Shown here piece after piece: positions 43,614 to 51,893 of a stretch of 54,670 nt of DNA. The notes beneath the pieces are model-generated. The model was not told where the DNA came from. It made no database searches and saw only the letters and a list, made by a program, of their open reading frames with translations. Source of the stretch: Alistipes sp. Lineage in GTDB: Bacteria > Bacteroidota > Bacteroidia > Bacteroidales > Rikenellaceae. Position 1 is the first letter of the stretch, and each line of letters opens with the position of its first letter. The DNA is taken from the NCBI GenBank assembly GCA_017531305.1, contig JAFXLG010000012.1:1-54670 (forward strand), in the 5' to 3' direction. The translations under genes were made by a program, and so were the position numbers.

Positions 43614-44006
43614 TTAAATCCCGATAATATCGCGCCACGCCGCAGGCACTTCGCGGCTTTCGCCACGCGACTTATCGAAACAGACCATCACCGAGTGGCT
43701 CTCACTGCAACATTGCTCACCACGCATCAGACGCTGGCAGAGCGTAAGGCTCTTATGCCCAATAGCTTCGACTTGAGTTGTAACTTCTAACTCATCGCCA
43801 AAGAATACTTGAGCCATGAAATCTGTCTTAACGGAGACCGTAACGGCTGGAACTCGCTCAATCTCGCCCGAAAGGAGCCACAGCTCGCGAAATAGATCGG
43901 TCTTGCCAAGATCGAAATATACTTGTTGCGCCACATTGCTCACATGAGAAAATGAATCGACATCCGAAAAGCGCATCTGAATCGGAGTCTTGATCAAAAG
44001 TGCCAT
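43614..44006 (-). CDS. Hotdog-fold acyl-CoA thioesterase
   Basis: 130 aa, 4-hydroxybenzoyl-CoA thioesterase/YbgC-like hotdog protein. IQMRFSDVDSFSHVSNVAQQVYFDLGKTDLF carries the catalytic Asp (DVDSFSHV), followed by AVTVSVKTDFMAQVFFGDELEV. Cytoplasmic. It starts 4 nt after the tsaC-like gene on the same strand, so the two are co-transcribed. Confidence 0.85.
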   Translation of the reverse strand: MALLIKTPIQMRFSDVDSFSHVSNVAQQVYFDLGKTDLFRELWLLSGEIERVPAVTVSVKTDFMAQVFFGDELEVTTQVEAIGHKSLTLCQRLMRGEQCCSESHSVMVCFDKSRGESREVPAAWRDIIGI

Positions 44007-44010
44007 CTCT

Positions 44011-44577
44011 CTACTGACGGATTATCTTCACCTCGCCATGCTCGCCAAACGACATGATAGAGCTTGGCTTGCAAGTAGGTTTGCCCTGAAAACGAGGATT
44101 AACCACAAAATCCACCCCCTCGACAATCTCGCGGCTCACCTCCTGCAAACCCTTCATGGGGGTCTGCTCTCCTGAGATGTTTGCCGAGGTCGAGACGATA
44201 GGTTTGCCGAAACGGCGCAGGAGCTGATAACAGAAATCATGGCGTGGGACACGTACGCCGAGTGTACCCTCCTCGGGGATGAGATTCTTTGCCACACCTG
44301 TAGCTCCCTCCAAAATCAGCGTAAGAGGTTTTTCGCTCAACTCCATAACCTCGAAAGCTATGCCAGGAGCTTTATTGACATATCTTACGACCATGTCGGC
44401 ATCGCGACACAGCACAATCATCGAAGTCTTGTTCTCGCTGCGCTTTAGTTTATAGATTTTCTCAACTGCTTCGGCATTGGTTGCATCACAACCCACACCC
44501 CAGACTGTATCTGTCGGATAGAGAATTAGTCCGCCATCACGTAGCACCTCAAGTGCCGCTTGAAGTTCCTTTTCCAT
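44011..44577 (-). CDS. Threonylcarbamoyl-AMP synthase (TsaC/Sua5/YrdC)
   Basis: 188 aa, the short YrdC-type form. Makes threonylcarbamoyl-AMP for the t6A37 tRNA modification. LRDGGLILYPTDTVWGVGCDATN, KIYKLKRSENKTSMIVLC (the KxR...SxxN region), and LGVRVPRHDFCYQLLRRFGKPIVSTSANISGEQTP are diagnostic. YciO is a paralogue that cannot be fully excluded. A TATTTTTG -7 box lies upstream at 44607-44600 (minus). Confidence 0.88.
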   Translation of the reverse strand: MEKELQAALEVLRDGGLILYPTDTVWGVGCDATNAEAVEKIYKLKRSENKTSMIVLCRDADMVVRYVNKAPGIAFEVMELSEKPLTLILEGATGVAKNLIPEEGTLGVRVPRHDFCYQLLRRFGKPIVSTSANISGEQTPMKGLQEVSREIVEGVDFVVNPRFQGKPTCKPSSIMSFGEHGEVKIIRQ

Positions 44578-44660
44578 ATAAAATAGTTTAATTATAGTGC
44601 AAAAATAGTGATTTTTCCATAGAGCAGAGGTTTAGATATAGAGTTTTTTGACAATACGGG

Positions 44661-44691
44661 TTGCTTGTTGACAATTATTTTCGTAATTTTG
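44661..44691 (+). promoter_or_regulatory. Promoter of the yebC gene
   Basis: TTG at 44661-44663, 20-nt spacer, TAATTTTG at 44684-44691; matches the Bacteroidota consensus well. Leader about 31 nt. Confidence 0.7.
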
Positions 44692-44728
44692 CGACCATCT
44701 GAGAAAATAATAACAAAAATATAATACT

Positions 44729-45457
44729 ATGGGAAGAGCTTTTGAGTATCGTAAAGCAAGAAAAATGAAGCGTTGGGGTCACATGGCTCGCGTCTTCACC
44801 AAGATCGGTAAGGAGATTGAGATCGCTGTTAAGGCATCGGGTTCAGATCCTTCTTCAAACACTCGTTTGCGTATCTTGATCCAGAACGCCAAGGCTGAGA
44901 ATATGCCTAAGGAGAATATCGAGCGCGCCATCAAGCGTGCTACCGATAAGGATGCGGCAGACTACAAGGAGATGATCTATGAGGGATACGGTCCTCACGG
45001 TGTAGCATTTTTGGTAGAGACTGCTACCGACAACACCAACCGTACTGTTGCCAGCGTGCGTATGTACTTCAACAAGTGCGGTGGCTCATTGGGTAACTCA
45101 GGATCTGTGGCATTTATGTTTGAGCATAAGTGTATCTTCAAGTTCAAGCCTGCGGAGGGCGTTGACTTCGAGGAGATGGAGTTGGAGATGATCGACTTGG
45201 GTGTTGACGAGTTCTTCCACGAGGAGGGCGAGGTAACAGTGAGCGCACCTTACGAGTCATTCGGTGCTGTCCAGAAGTGGATCGAGGATATGGGCTACGA
45301 GCTTGTATCGGGTGAGGGTGTACGCATCCCTACCGACACCAAGGAGCTTACTGCAGAGCAGCGTGCCGATGTAGAGAAGTTGCAGGAGAAGTTGGAGGAG
45401 GACGATGACGTAGTGAACGTATATACCACTATGGCAGAGTCTGAGGACGAGGAGTAA
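44729..45457 (+). CDS. YebC/PmpR-family protein
   Basis: 242 aa. GRAFEYRKARKMKRWGHMARVFTKIGKEIEIAVKASGSDPSSNTRLRILIQNAKAENMPKENIERAIKRA is the family N-terminus, followed by YEGYGPHGVAFLVETATDNTNRTVASVR. Traditionally described as a DNA-binding transcriptional regulator; recent work on the family links some members to relief of ribosome stalling at proline stretches. Acidic C-terminal tail. Monocistronic with its own promoter and terminator. Confidence 0.92.
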   Translation: MGRAFEYRKARKMKRWGHMARVFTKIGKEIEIAVKASGSDPSSNTRLRILIQNAKAENMPKENIERAIKRATDKDAADYKEMIYEGYGPHGVAFLVETATDNTNRTVASVRMYFNKCGGSLGNSGSVAFMFEHKCIFKFKPAEGVDFEEMELEMIDLGVDEFFHEEGEVTVSAPYESFGAVQKWIEDMGYELVSGEGVRIPTDTKELTAEQRADVEKLQEKLEEDDDVVNVYTTMAESEDEE

Positions 45458-45477
45458 AATCTCCCGCACAGAAATAG

Positions 45478-45527
45478 AATCAGGGTTGTCCGAGTTTTTC
45501 TCGTGACAACCCTGATTTTTTATTTTT
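45478..45527. terminator. Terminator of yebC
   Basis: A perfect 13-bp stem (AATCAGGGTTGTC / GACAACCCTGATT) with an inner CGAG/CTCG hairpin, followed by TTTTTATTTTT. Lies between convergent genes. Confidence 0.85.
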
Positions 45528-45589
45528 CCTCCGAATATGGCTCACCTTATTTACTAATAGCCACCATCAGCCCAAAGCAAAATTTTGAA

Positions 45590-46240
45590 TTATATCTCTA
45601 CCAATCCATACTTGATGGCATAGACCACCAAGCTGGCGGTATTTTTCGAACCACTTTTTTCTAAGATATTGGCGCGATGTTTATCCACCGTACGCTTCGA
45701 GATATAGAGTTTATCGGCAATCTCCTGAGTGGACAGACCTTGACAGATACCCACCAGAATCTCAACCTCGCGCTCCGAGAGCCTATCCTCCTCGGCAATC
45801 TCGCCACCCACAGAATAGGGATCGGAGGTCTTGGCAAACGAGATTGACTCCATGAGCTGAGGACTGAAATATGTGCCACCCTCAAAGACTGTCTTTACGG
45901 CAAGCAACACCTCGTCAAACTCCGAGTCCTTAAGCAGGAATCCCTTTGCACCACTCTCCACCATCTTCGAGTAGTAGGCATTATCGCCAAACATCGAGAG
46001 CGAGATGACCTTGAGCTGAGGATCCAAAGCCAACGCCCTTTGGGTGGTTTCGGCACCATTGATCCCTGGCATAGAGTAATCCATAAAGACCACATCTACC
46101 CCACACTCAGCCAGAGAGTGCAGAAACTCCTCTCCGCTACCCGCCTCCAAGACTACTTCAAGATCTTGTTGCGATGAGAGCAACATCCGCATCCCGCGCC
46201 TAAAGAGCGAGTGATCATCTACCAGAGCTATGCGAATCAT
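45590..46240 (-). CDS. NarL/LuxR-type response regulator
   Basis: 216 aa. Receiver domain with D8-D9, phospho-acceptor D54 (VVFMDYSMPGING) and the conserved Lys in FLLKDSEFDE. C-terminal LuxR-type HTH: LSEREVEILVGICQGLSTQEIADKLYISKRTVDKHRANILEKSG. Overlaps its histidine kinase by 4 nt. Target genes are not evident from the window. Confidence 0.93.
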   Translation of the reverse strand: MIRIALVDDHSLFRRGMRMLLSSQQDLEVVLEAGSGEEFLHSLAECGVDVVFMDYSMPGINGAETTQRALALDPQLKVISLSMFGDNAYYSKMVESGAKGFLLKDSEFDEVLLAVKTVFEGGTYFSPQLMESISFAKTSDPYSVGGEIAEEDRLSEREVEILVGICQGLSTQEIADKLYISKRTVDKHRANILEKSGSKNTASLVVYAIKYGLVEI

Positions 46241-47250
46241 CTCTTCTGCTTGTTTTTATGGCGGCGCTCGTGACTCTGCTTATCTATGGTCGAAGGAGTT
46301 GCCTCAAGGCTTCGTGCGCCACGCACGTTCACCTTTACCGAAGCTCGCATACCCTTGCCCTTTGATGATGAGATCTGGAATTGACCATTCAGGCTGTTGA
46401 CTCTCGAATTGATGTTCGATAGTCCCATGCCGCAATCCATCATCGCCTGAGGGTCGAAACCCCGACCATTGTCGCTATACTGCAACTCCAGCTCATCGCC
46501 CGAAGTCGAGAGCGATAGACGTATCTCACTGCATCCCGAATGTTTGAGCGAATTGGTGATCAACTCACACACCACTCGATACATGATAACCTCGATATCG
46601 GTATCGTAACGATCCGAACGCAGATTGGTGGCAAAGGCGATCTTCACCTTATGCAACGAGGATGAACGGTCGATAAAATTCTGCACGCCGCGCGCCAGAC
46701 CGAAATCTGCCAAGACGTGTGGCGAGAGATTGTTGGAGATCTCACGAAGTGAACGCACCGCCTCCTCCACTACATAGAGCGTGTTATTGAGAATCTCGCG
46801 ACTTGAGGGATCCATCTGACTCTTCGAGAGAGACGAGAGCGAGATCTTCGCCGAAGAGAGCAGAGGACCCAAGCCATCGTGCAACTCCTTGGAGAAATTG
46901 GCGCGGCTCTTCTCCTCAGCACGCAACACCGCAGTGAGGATACGCTTATCGGTAAGCTGGCGATGGTGATTCAGACGGTCTATATAAATTATCAACTTAT
47001 CGAGCAACACCACACCTGCCGAGATACATATCGAAACTATGATATCGAACCACACCATGGTAACCACAGGCATAGGATGACCATAGCTCATCCATAGCTG
47101 CAACAAGCGTTGACCTGCCAGCAAGATAAATCCGATGATGAACAGAATCCATATCGAGTTATATTTGGTAGCACGCACCAATCGTACGGCATAATACATG
47201 GCAATGAACTGAACTATGATTGCCACATATAACAAAAAGCGGATAGTCAT
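46237..47250 (-). CDS. Sensor histidine kinase, HisKA_3 type
   Basis: 337 aa. Membrane segments in the first ~90 residues (FLLYVAIIVQFIAMYYAV, SIWILFIIGFILLAGQRLL, MVWFDIIVSICISAGVVLL) without a large extracytoplasmic domain, so it probably senses within or near the membrane. Phospho-acceptor H124 in KELHDGLGPLLSSAKISL, then an HATPase with ELITNSLKHSG, DNGRGFDP and GMGLSNI. Partner of the adjacent response regulator. It is 42 nt downstream of surE, so possibly co-transcribed with it. Confidence 0.92.
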   Translation of the reverse strand: MTIRFLLYVAIIVQFIAMYYAVRLVRATKYNSIWILFIIGFILLAGQRLLQLWMSYGHPMPVVTMVWFDIIVSICISAGVVLLDKLIIYIDRLNHHRQLTDKRILTAVLRAEEKSRANFSKELHDGLGPLLSSAKISLSSLSKSQMDPSSREILNNTLYVVEEAVRSLREISNNLSPHVLADFGLARGVQNFIDRSSSLHKVKIAFATNLRSDRYDTDIEVIMYRVVCELITNSLKHSGCSEIRLSLSTSGDELELQYSDNGRGFDPQAMMDCGMGLSNINSRVNSLNGQFQISSSKGKGMRASVKVNVRGARSLEATPSTIDKQSHERRHKNKQKR

Positions 47251-47292
47251 AGGTTTATTGTTTTTGGTGATTATTCATTCTACCGACAGAGC

Positions 47293-48066
47293 TTATCCGA
47301 TCATTCGCTCCAGATACTCCATCTGCTTATAGTGTGTCATATCAATCTGCACAGGCACTATCGACACATAGCCATTCGCCAAAGCCCATTCATCGGTATC
47401 TTGGGCTTCGGGCTCCTCATTGGAGAATGCTCCGCTGATCATGTAGCCACGCTTATTATCCTGCTGTGGCATGGGGGCAAACTCATCGAGCCAAATTCCT
47501 CGACATTGACGACATATCCTCATACCCTTAATCTCCGAAAGAGGGATATTAGGAACATTGACGTTCAGGCAGAGATTTTCGCCCGCAGGGTTATTCAACA
47601 CCCACGAGATAATCTCTCGCGCATAGTGCTTCGCTGCCTCGAAATCGGCTTCGGCATCGTGATCCGTCAGCGACAAGCCCACCGCAGGACATCCATAGAA
47701 ACTACCCTCGATGGCGGCTCCCATAGTACCCGAATAGAGGACATTGGTACCAGCATTAGAGCCATGATTTATACCCGAAATGACCAAATCGACCTTTTGC
47801 CCACGGAACATATGGTCAAAGGCAAACTTGGCGCAATCGACAGGAGTACCCGACAAGGAGTAAATCTCCACACCTTCACTCTCATGGCGAGGCTCAAGGT
47901 ACAAAGGGTCGTATATGGTGATGGCTTGGCTCTTGCCACTCTGCACCGATTCGGGAGCTACGGCAACAACCCTTCCAAATTCGCGAGCCACCTCTATGGC
48001 AGCAGCAAAGCCTTTGGCTCGAAAGCTGTCATCGTTGGTTACAAATATCAATCTCTCTTTATTCAT
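47293..48066 (-). CDS. surE: 5'/3'-nucleotidase SurE
   Basis: 257 aa, metal-dependent nucleotidase/exopolyphosphatase linked to stationary-phase survival. FVTNDDSFRAKGFAAAIEVA supplies the Asp pair, AVAPESVQSGKSQAIT, SLSGTPVDCAKFA, and DLVISGINHGSNAGTNVLYSGTMGAA with the Asn metal ligand are diagnostic. Cytoplasmic. A TACCTTTG box at 48142-48135 (minus) may be its promoter. Confidence 0.95.
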   Translation of the reverse strand: MNKERLIFVTNDDSFRAKGFAAAIEVAREFGRVVAVAPESVQSGKSQAITIYDPLYLEPRHESEGVEIYSLSGTPVDCAKFAFDHMFRGQKVDLVISGINHGSNAGTNVLYSGTMGAAIEGSFYGCPAVGLSLTDHDAEADFEAAKHYAREIISWVLNNPAGENLCLNVNVPNIPLSEIKGMRICRQCRGIWLDEFAPMPQQDNKRGYMISGAFSNEEPEAQDTDEWALANGYVSIVPVQIDMTHYKQMEYLERMIG

Positions 48067-48165
48067 CTTAAAAAACTTCTATGGCAGAGTCTCGGCGTCT
48101 GCCCAAATTATCCTAATAAACGCTTACCTTACCACAAAGGTAAAAAAATATTCTTTTCCTGCCTG

Positions 48166-48196
48166 TTGCGATTCACATTTTTTCATCGTAACTTTG
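48166..48196 (+). promoter_or_regulatory. Promoter of the VOC-protein gene
   Basis: TTG at 48166-48168, 20-nt spacer, TAACTTTG at 48189-48196. A strong match; leader about 33 nt. Confidence 0.7.
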
Positions 48197-48235
48197 TTTA
48201 TCAACGTAAACAAAAACCCTAAAAATTTCAGAACA

Positions 48236-48550
48236 ATGAGAAAATTTAATCACGTGGGTATTCCACTCAAGGAGAAGATGGAGGGCATGATCTATGCCGA
48301 GCCTTTGAAGGTATATATCACCGACTGCTCGCAGAGCCCCAATAAAATAGAATTTCTCTATTTCGAGCCAGACACACCGCTGCCACAGTTGATGATCGAT
48401 CAGGCTCACATCGCATACGAGGTGGAGAATCTCGATGAGGCTATCAAGGACGCAAAGCTACTCTTCGGTCCATTCGATATGGGACATATGCTCTTGGCTT
48501 TTGTCGAAGAGGAGGGCATTGCCATCGAGTTCAACGAGTTTAAGAAGTAA
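48236..48550 (+). CDS. Small VOC (glyoxalase-fold) protein
   Basis: 104 aa from the ATG at 48236; the longer frame runs through the surE promoter region and is rejected. MRKFNHVGIPLKEKMEG, NKIEFLYFEPDTPLP, IDQAHIAYEVENLDEAIKDA and GIAIEFNEF match the metal-binding beta-alpha-beta-beta-beta modules of the vicinal oxygen chelate superfamily, with candidate ligands H6, H55-region His and the final Glu. Substrate unknown; it resembles short lactoylglutathione-lyase or epimerase-like proteins. Convergent with rnhB (6-bp gap). Confidence 0.75.
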   Translation: MRKFNHVGIPLKEKMEGMIYAEPLKVYITDCSQSPNKIEFLYFEPDTPLPQLMIDQAHIAYEVENLDEAIKDAKLLFGPFDMGHMLLAFVEEEGIAIEFNEFKK

Positions 48551-48556
48551 CGAAGT

Positions 48557-49153
48557 CTAAAAAAGCTCCAACTGTTCGGGAGCGCAGTTAAACGTCTTGC
48601 GGTGATAGGGTGTCAAGCCATACTCTCTGACCGCAAGGCGATGTTTTTTGGTGGGATAACCCTTATTCCCATCCCAACCATATTGAGGATACTCCTCATG
48701 CAGGCGCATCATATATTCATCGCGGTGAGTCTTAGCCAAGACCGATGCCGCCGCGATATTGGCATACTTGCCATCGCCTTTGACTATGCACTTATAGGGG
48801 ATATCGCTCGCTGGGTAGAAACGATTGCCGTCAATAGCCAAAAACTCAGGCTTTACCTTAAGACGGCTGACCGCTATATTCATACCCTCGAAGGATGCCT
48901 TGAGGATATTGATCTGATCAATACGCTCCGCCGTAACCTCCGCCACAGCCCACGCCACAGCCTCGCGCTCGATGATGGGGCGCAGCTCATTGCGCTGACG
49001 CTCGGTCATCTGCTTCGAGTCGTTGAGCAGCGGGTGAAAAAAGTCGGGAGGCAGAATAACCGCCGCCGCAAAGACACTGCCCGCCAAGCAACCGCGTCCC
49101 GCCTCATCACAGCCTGCCTCAAGAAGTGAGGTTTGGAAAGAGTTTTCAAGCAT
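48557..49153 (-). CDS. rnhB: Ribonuclease HII
   Basis: Removes ribonucleotides misincorporated in DNA. 198 aa, usual length. Active-site carboxylates in EAGCDEAGRGCLAG (D16, E17), LLNDSKQMT, and SVLAKTHRDEYM, with the family tyrosine region YPQYGWDGNKGYPTKKH. Cytoplasmic. Confidence 0.95.
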   Translation of the reverse strand: MLENSFQTSLLEAGCDEAGRGCLAGSVFAAAVILPPDFFHPLLNDSKQMTERQRNELRPIIEREAVAWAVAEVTAERIDQINILKASFEGMNIAVSRLKVKPEFLAIDGNRFYPASDIPYKCIVKGDGKYANIAAASVLAKTHRDEYMMRLHEEYPQYGWDGNKGYPTKKHRLAVREYGLTPYHRKTFNCAPEQLELF

Positions 49154-49241
49154 ATAAGCAAAGATACGAGAAAGATTTTAGAAGTTGCTTGATTTTGGCA
49201 GCAAAAATTATTTTATCGAGGGTTTTGTTGCATTTTTTTGC

Positions 49242-49278
49242 TATTTTTGTGGAGAGTTAACGAGGCATGGTCGCCTCG
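49242..49278 (+). promoter_or_regulatory. -7 box and leader hairpin of the membrane-protein gene
   Basis: TATTTTTG at 49242-49249 fits the -7 consensus; transcription should start near 49256. A 6-bp perfect hairpin CGAGGC-ATGGTC-GCCTCG at 49261-49278 would lie at the very 5' end of the mRNA. Confidence 0.45.
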
Positions 49279-49304
49279 CTTGTCACCTTTTTTCACTACG
49301 ACTT

Positions 49305-50297
49305 ATGGCTAAACACGCAGTACAACATAGAGTTTTCGATCTCTCGATCACACTTCTGCTCATCGCAACGATCACTACCCTGAGATCCATCTATTTCCCC
49401 TCGGGAGATGAGACCATACCCAATGTGGCAACACCCATCGGAGCATGGTTGCAACAATTGCAGAGCATGATACCTACATTCTCGGCTTTGATCTGGGGAG
49501 CATTCATCATGATGGCAGGTATGATGGTGGGACGATTTGGAGCAAGATACTCGATTTACCCTGCCTACACGCTTATGGCTATTCCGATCTTCGGAGCTGT
49601 GGCTTCGTGCATTATGATCAGCAAGGATTACCTGCTCTCGATGTGCGTTGCGCTGGTGATGCTCTTGGCGACCAAGTATATACACCGTTGCGTGATGCGC
49701 TCAAAGAGCTTTAGCGACCTCTCGCTTTCGATGTTGGCATTCGGAATTCTACCGCTGATTTATGCTCCGACAGCCATTTTGCTCGCTGTGTTGCCCGTAA
49801 TAATTTTCTTGGTGCGTAACACTTGGCGAGATTTGGTAGTGACGCTTGCCAGCCTACTGTTGCCTACAGCGGCATTGTGTTATTGGAGCTGGTGCGCTGG
49901 TAATGGTTTTCTGACTCCTGCCGAGAATATATATGAAACACTGCTAACGCCAAGCGAGTTCAGCCTATTCAGCACACTCAACCCTGCAAGTGTGTTGCTT
50001 TTGGGTGTGATTCTGCTGATGATACTCTGCTCTATTTCGCTCATCATCTCGGATAAATACTCGCTGAAGGTCAAGTCGCGTGCAATCATGCGTTTTAATT
50101 CGCTGTTGCTCATCGCTACGATTTCGATGTTGCTCATGCCAAGCTCCACCGCCACAACATTCGCCATCATCGCCACACCTGCGGCTATGCTTATACCTCT
50201 GATTTTCGTACGTTTGGGCGTAGGATTCACCGAGATTCTTTACCGCGCGATGTTACTCTTGGCGGCAATCAACTGCGTAGCATTAGCTATTTTCTAA
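49305..50297 (+). CDS. Polytopic membrane protein of unknown function
   Basis: 330 aa from the ATG at 49305; upstream frame is non-coding. About eight to nine hydrophobic helices (ITLLLIATITTL, LIWGAFIMMAGMMVG, IFGAVASCIMI, LLSMCVALVMLLATKY, ILPLIYAPTAILLAVLPVIIFLV, LVVTLASLLLPTAALCYWSW, VLLLGVILLMILCSISLII, LLIATISMLLMP, MLLLAAINCVALAIF). No catalytic motif. The size and layout resemble the Bacteroidota DUF6427-type membrane proteins, but I cannot confirm this. Confidence 0.75.
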   Translation: MAKHAVQHRVFDLSITLLLIATITTLRSIYFPSGDETIPNVATPIGAWLQQLQSMIPTFSALIWGAFIMMAGMMVGRFGARYSIYPAYTLMAIPIFGAVASCIMISKDYLLSMCVALVMLLATKYIHRCVMRSKSFSDLSLSMLAFGILPLIYAPTAILLAVLPVIIFLVRNTWRDLVVTLASLLLPTAALCYWSWCAGNGFLTPAENIYETLLTPSEFSLFSTLNPASVLLLGVILLMILCSISLIISDKYSLKVKSRAIMRFNSLLLIATISMLLMPSSTATTFAIIATPAAMLIPLIFVRLGVGFTEILYRAMLLLAAINCVALAIF

Positions 50298-50399
50298 AGA
50301 GGAATTTTAGACGCACAGGCACGCGAGACTTGAGAATCCGCAGTTTACCTCTGCGTAAATGAGGATTTTGAAAGTGAGCGTAACACCAAAATCACTATG
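50298..50399. repeat. Nested inverted-repeat element between convergent genes
   Basis: AATCC-CGCAG ... CTGCG ... GGATT form a nested hairpin around 50334-50370, preceded by GGCACGCGAGACTTGAG. No U-tract. The arrangement looks like a dispersed intergenic repeat or weak terminator; only one copy is in this window. Confidence 0.3.
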
Positions 50400-51083
50400 T
50401 TAGACAGCTTTTTTCCGCCAGATGTAGATAGCATTGACAGCATTTATAGTATAGAAAGCATACTTGACAACCATTAAGGCTGCGTGAGGCTCGCCATTGA
50501 TGGTCGCTACGGTCCAGAGAGTCACACTCAGCAGGTTAATCGCCAGCCACAGGAACCACTGCTCCCAATAGGCACAAGTCATAAGATACTGAGCCACAAC
50601 GGCTATAACGGTAATCGCGGCATCTTTCAGGGGTTGCGAATCATCGGTATAGGTAGCCAAAATCCACCACAAAACAGCCGAAGCAACAACTGTCACTACA
50701 CCCCAGAGAGCCATCTGACGGCGTGTCATGCTGCGCGACTGTACCTTCGATTCATCGCCCGCGTCCTTACGCCTGCGCCATGCCCAATAGCCCACAAACT
50801 GCATCGGAACATAGTACAAAAGATGCAATGCCGCACCGCCATAATACTGCGACTTGAGGGCGATATAACCATAGAGTCCTACATTGATCAGTCCGAAAAA
50901 GAAGTTTAAAATACTGCGATTGGCACTCAGCACCACGCCCATTACACCCGCCACCAAGACGATGAATCCCAACGCATCAAACTCGCCCGTCAGGAGAGTA
51001 TATGCTGTAGCTGTGGCAATCGGACCAACGATAAGGATATAGTCCAATGGGCGTAAAGTCGATATCGAAAAGAGTTTAGCCAT
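50400..51083 (-). CDS. PnuC-family vitamin transporter
   Basis: 227 aa with about seven membrane helices. VLSANRSILNFFFGLINVGLYGYIALKSQYYGGAALHLLYYVPMQFVGYWAWRRR and MTCAYWEQWFLWLAINLLSVTLW are typical of PnuC/PnuT-type facilitators for nicotinamide riboside or thiamine. No TPP riboswitch is visible upstream and no kinase gene (nadR/tnr3) is adjacent, so the substrate is open. A TAATTTTG box lies just upstream on the minus strand. Confidence 0.88.
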   Translation of the reverse strand: MAKLFSISTLRPLDYILIVGPIATATAYTLLTGEFDALGFIVLVAGVMGVVLSANRSILNFFFGLINVGLYGYIALKSQYYGGAALHLLYYVPMQFVGYWAWRRRKDAGDESKVQSRSMTRRQMALWGVVTVVASAVLWWILATYTDDSQPLKDAAITVIAVVAQYLMTCAYWEQWFLWLAINLLSVTLWTVATINGEPHAALMVVKYAFYTINAVNAIYIWRKKAV

Positions 51084-51187
51084 AGTGAATTATATGTTTT
51101 GTTGCACAAAATTACAACAAATTGACATTTTTGACTCTCCGAGGGGCGTTTTTTTATGCTATAAAGTATTTTTTGCACAAAAATATC

Positions 51188-51195
51188 TATCTTTG
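51188..51195 (+). promoter_or_regulatory. -7 element of the rplS promoter
   Basis: TATCTTTG, exact -7 consensus. Start near 51202, leaving a leader of about 150 nt before rplS. A -33 element is not obvious. Confidence 0.6.
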
Positions 51196-51201
51196 CAATC
51201 C

Positions 51202-51351
51202 GTATCAACCTCTTATATAGGGCGTAAGGTTAGATAAGCGGTCTATGCCGTGAGGCAGCATCCGCTTGGGATTACGAGCCAATGGGCAGTATGGTAGACC
51301 TATCGCAGCGATAATGTTGAACGATTTAACTTTTTATATTTTGTTGCAACA
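51202..51351 (+). promoter_or_regulatory. Structured leader of rplS, possible r-protein autoregulation
   Basis: About 150 nt of transcribed leader without a gene. A hairpin pairs AAGCGG (51236-51241) with CCGCTT (51262-51267) and is capped by TGCC-GTGA-GGCA (51246-51257), a GNRA-type loop. GGTCTA (51240-51245) can instead pair with TAGACC (51295-51300), an alternative that disrupts the first helix. Mutually exclusive pairings next to an r-protein gene suggest feedback by L19; L19 leaders are described in Flavobacteria, so an equivalent here is plausible but not proven. Confidence 0.5.
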
Positions 51352-51720
51352 ATGAACAAGGATGCAATCATTAAGCTCGTGAACGAGCAGATGTGGACAA
51401 AGAGCGAGGCAGATGTGCCTCAGTTCGCTGCTGGTGATACTATCACCGTAACTTATCGTATTGTAGAGGGTAACAAGGAGCGTTTGCAGAGCTTCCGTGG
51501 TGTAGTTATCCAGATCAAGGGTACAGGCAAGACTAAGATGTTTACAATCCGTAAGATCTCTAACGGTGTAGGCGTTGAGCGTATCTTCCCACTCTACTCT
51601 CCACACATCGACCACATCGAGGTAAACAAGTATGGTGTTGTGCGCCGTGCACGTATCTACTACTTGCGTAACCTCACAGGTAAGAAGGCTCGTATCAAGG
51701 AGCGTCGCGTTTCAAAGTAG
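51352..51720 (+). CDS. rplS: 50S ribosomal protein L19
   Basis: 122 aa, usual length. [98 protein letters not shown] is a textbook L19. It is alone here, without the rpsP-rimM-trmD genes that precede it in many bacteria. Long structured leader before it and a good terminator after it. Confidence 0.97.
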   Translation: MNKDAIIKLVNEQMWTKSEADVPQFAAGDTITVTYRIVEGNKERLQSFRGVVIQIKGTGKTKMFTIRKISNGVGVERIFPLYSPHIDHIEVNKYGVVRRARIYYLRNLTGKKARIKERRVSK

Positions 51721-51747
51721 TACGCGTTACTACTGCGTTCAAAGCAC

Positions 51748-51772
51748 AAGGCCACCCCGCAAGGGTGGTCTT
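51748..51772 (+). terminator. Terminator of rplS
   Basis: A 10-bp stem (AAGGCCACCC / GGGTGGTCTT, one G-T pair), 5-nt loop, then TTGTTATTAG. Confidence 0.75.
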
Positions 51773-51823
51773 TGTTATTAGTGGATATGTATGTGGTAGT
51801 AAATGATAGATATAGACAAAACA

Positions 51824-51851
51824 TAGGCGGGAGTTGTGAAACTCCCGCCTA
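51824..51851 (-). terminator. Perfect 12-bp hairpin after the GIY-YIG operon
   Basis: TAGGCGGGAGTT and AACTCCCGCCTA pair exactly around a 4-nt loop. On the minus strand it lies 43 nt past the GIY-YIG stop and is followed by TGTTTTGTC, so it probably ends that operon. Confidence 0.65.
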
Positions 51852-51893
51852 CTGACAAAAAAACATTTTGAAATTGGTAATAAAGGCTATTAT

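Noticed and set aside
51202-51340. rplS leader considered as a tRNA or tmRNA fragment
   Set aside because: No cloverleaf, no TTCGAnTC loop, and the helices do not fit a tRNA.
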